From contig DUZM01000175.1 of NCBI GenBank assembly GCA_013349485.1, positions 1 through 6,852 of the forward strand: DNA of 6,852 nucleotides, written 5' to 3'. The translations under genes were made by a program, and so were the position numbers. The notes under the pieces were generated by a model, which worked only from the letters and a program-made list of their open reading frames with translations, was not told the DNA's origin and did not search any database. Of this stretch, positions 6,222-6,852 are shown piece by piece. Source of the DNA: Candidatus Hydrogenedentota bacterium. GTDB taxonomy: Bacteria; Hydrogenedentota; Hydrogenedentia; Hydrogenedentales; SLHB01. Position 1 is the first letter of the stretch. Each line of letters opens with the position of its first letter.

Positions 6222-6262
6222 GCGGCGTTGGCCACGGCGTCCCCGTCTTGGCTAAGCGCCGC
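6222..6262. repeat. Imperfect inverted repeat upstream of the MenF-family gene
   Basis: GCGGCGTTGGCCA (6222-6234) is mirrored by TGGCTAAGCGCCGC (6249-6262): 12 pairs with one bulge and one mismatch around a 14-base loop. No T-run follows on either strand, so it is not a standard terminator. If the gene is transcribed from the upstream candidate promoter at 6434-6462, this would be a stable hairpin in the leader. Confidence 0.35.
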
Positions 6263-6433
6263 CGAGGCCGCGTCTTTGTCCTGAACTGCCGCACACGATC
6301 CCTTCAGCACTGCACAAGAAGCCGGCTATCGCCGCGAACCGTCGGCCCCGCCTGCATTTGGGCCGCCGCACCGGGCGATAGACCGTGTTGTGCATTCCGT
6401 GCGCGATTGTCAACCGCACAGACGCTCACGAAG
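6263..6433. other. Remaining spacer between the MenF-family gene and the GT4 fragment, no gene seen
   Basis: The full gap from 6178 to 6478 is 301 bases. Apart from the promoter-like and dyad elements listed separately, this part shows only open frames without recognisable protein features. A second TTGACA is present on the minus strand at 6413-6408, but without a matching -10 box. Confidence 0.4.
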
Positions 6434-6462
6434 ATGCTAGGTAAAACAAGTGCCAATGTCAA
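6434..6462 (-). promoter_or_regulatory. Candidate sigma70-type promoter reading toward the MenF-family gene
   Basis: On the minus strand a perfect TTGACA (6462-6457) is separated by 17 bases from TAGCAT (6439-6434; 4 of 6 matches). It lies just downstream of the GT4 stop codon at 6479 and points to the gene starting at 6177, which would give a leader of about 250 nt. It competes with the closer -10-like box at 6216-6221. Confidence 0.4.
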
Positions 6463-6478
6463 CCGGTATCCTTTTCCC

Positions 6479-6852
6479 CTATCTTTGCTTCTCGCGCGGT
6501 GCACGGCATTCGGCGCTGGCGTTTGAGGCAGGCGCGCCGAAATAGCCGCGCTCATCGCGGCGTGCGTGCGCGGGCTTACGTATTTCGGCATAAACCGCGC
6601 TGATTTGCTCCCCGATCGCCGCCGGGCTATGGCTGCGTGCGACGGTTTCCCGGGCGCTGCGGCCCAGTTCCCGGCGGCGGCGGACGTTCCTCATGAGTTC
6701 GAGAAGTCGGTTTGCAAAGGCGGCCTCATCATTATCCGGCACGACGAGGCCGTTCAGCCCGCACGTAATCGGGTGGGCGGCGCTTTGGCAGGCAACGACG
6801 GCTTTGCCGGCTGCCATCGCGTTCAGCAATTTGATCGGGTAGCCGCTCCAAG
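6479..6852 (-). CDS. C-terminal part of a GT4-type glycosyltransferase (partial)
   Basis: The frame runs off the right edge (first whole codon at 6850-6848) and stops with TAG at 6481-6479, leaving 123 residues. It begins W-S-G-Y-P-I-K-L-L-N-A-M-A-A-G-K-A-V-V-A, the nucleotide-sugar-binding segment of GT-B fold, GT4-family glycosyltransferases. G-L-N-G-L-V-V-P-D-N-D-E-A-A-F and a Leu/Arg-rich final helix region follow, as usual. In most GT4 enzymes this segment holds the E-x7-E motif; here the equivalent positions appear to be Ser and Asn (S-G-Y-P-I-K-L-L-N), a variant I associate with one GT4 subgroup. The last 30 or so residues are a polar, Arg-rich tail beyond the domain. The acceptor-binding N-terminal half is outside the window. 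The probable role is cytoplasmic glycan assembly, and it may belong with the membrane glycosyltransferase at 3088. Confidence 0.8.
   Translation of the reverse strand, partial: WSGYPIKLLNAMAAGKAVVACQSAAHPITCGLNGLVVPDNDEAAFANRLLELMRNVRRRRELGRSARETVARSHSPAAIGEQISAVYAEIRKPAHARRDERGYFGAPASNASAECRAPREKQR

Noticed and set aside
5536..6222. A 228-codon + strand frame
   Set aside because: It is antisense to the MenF-family gene, and its Arg/His-rich translation shows no motifs.
6304..6462. A 52-residue TTG-started minus-strand ORF with a hydrophobic start after AAAGGA
   Set aside because: It lacks N-terminal positive charge and any family resemblance, and its start coincides with a TTGACA promoter box.
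1..6852. CRISPR arrays, transposases, tRNA or rRNA genes, phage genes
   Set aside because: No regularly spaced repeats, integrase or transposase motifs, cloverleaf sequences or conserved rRNA stretches were seen on either strand.

Overview
The window looks like chromosome of a GC-rich (roughly 60 % by eye), uncultivated-type bacterium. Gene spacing is loose and Shine-Dalgarno sequences are moderate. There is no phage, transposase, CRISPR or RNA-gene signature. A lineage near Hydrogenedentota, Planctomycetota or Deltaproteobacteria would fit the gene order and the secreted-protein style, but this is a weak inference.

Left part (1-1876, + strand): the last 59 codons of a metal-dependent phosphoglycerate-mutase-like protein (ApgM, or the related 'proposed homoserine kinase') are followed by a complete (R)-citramalate synthase gene, cimA. 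CimA commits pyruvate and acetyl-CoA to isoleucine. Its neighbour therefore probably belongs to the aspartate/threonine/isoleucine block.

Middle (1877-3087): a hairpin-rich spacer ends in a strong intrinsic terminator between the converging cimA and a minus-strand gene. That gene encodes a 156-residue secreted protein of unrecognised family. It has its own good sigma70-type promoter (TTGACA-17-TAAAGT) and a leader of about 184 nt that can fold. A divergent spacer without a recognisable gene follows.

Right part (3088-6852): a 514-residue multi-pass GT-C/GT39-like glycosyltransferase lies on the + strand, followed by a tiny degenerate heptamer repeat. Converging on it is a 470-residue GTG-started protein of the isochorismate synthase (MenF/EntC) family. 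A 301-base spacer holds putative promoter and operator elements. At the edge is the 3' part of a GT4-type glycosyltransferase. The two glycosyltransferases suggest surface-polysaccharide or glycan work nearby.

The most striking observation concerns the MenF/EntC-family protein. It keeps the fold motifs and the general-base lysine, but the glutamate of the near-invariant G-A-S-P-E motif (the general acid) is phenylalanine. One Mg2+ ligand glutamate is aspartate, and the C-terminal E/K motif is also eroded. It is either a pseudoenzyme, a chorismate binder with changed chemistry, or a decaying gene. No clear previously undescribed multi-gene system is visible.
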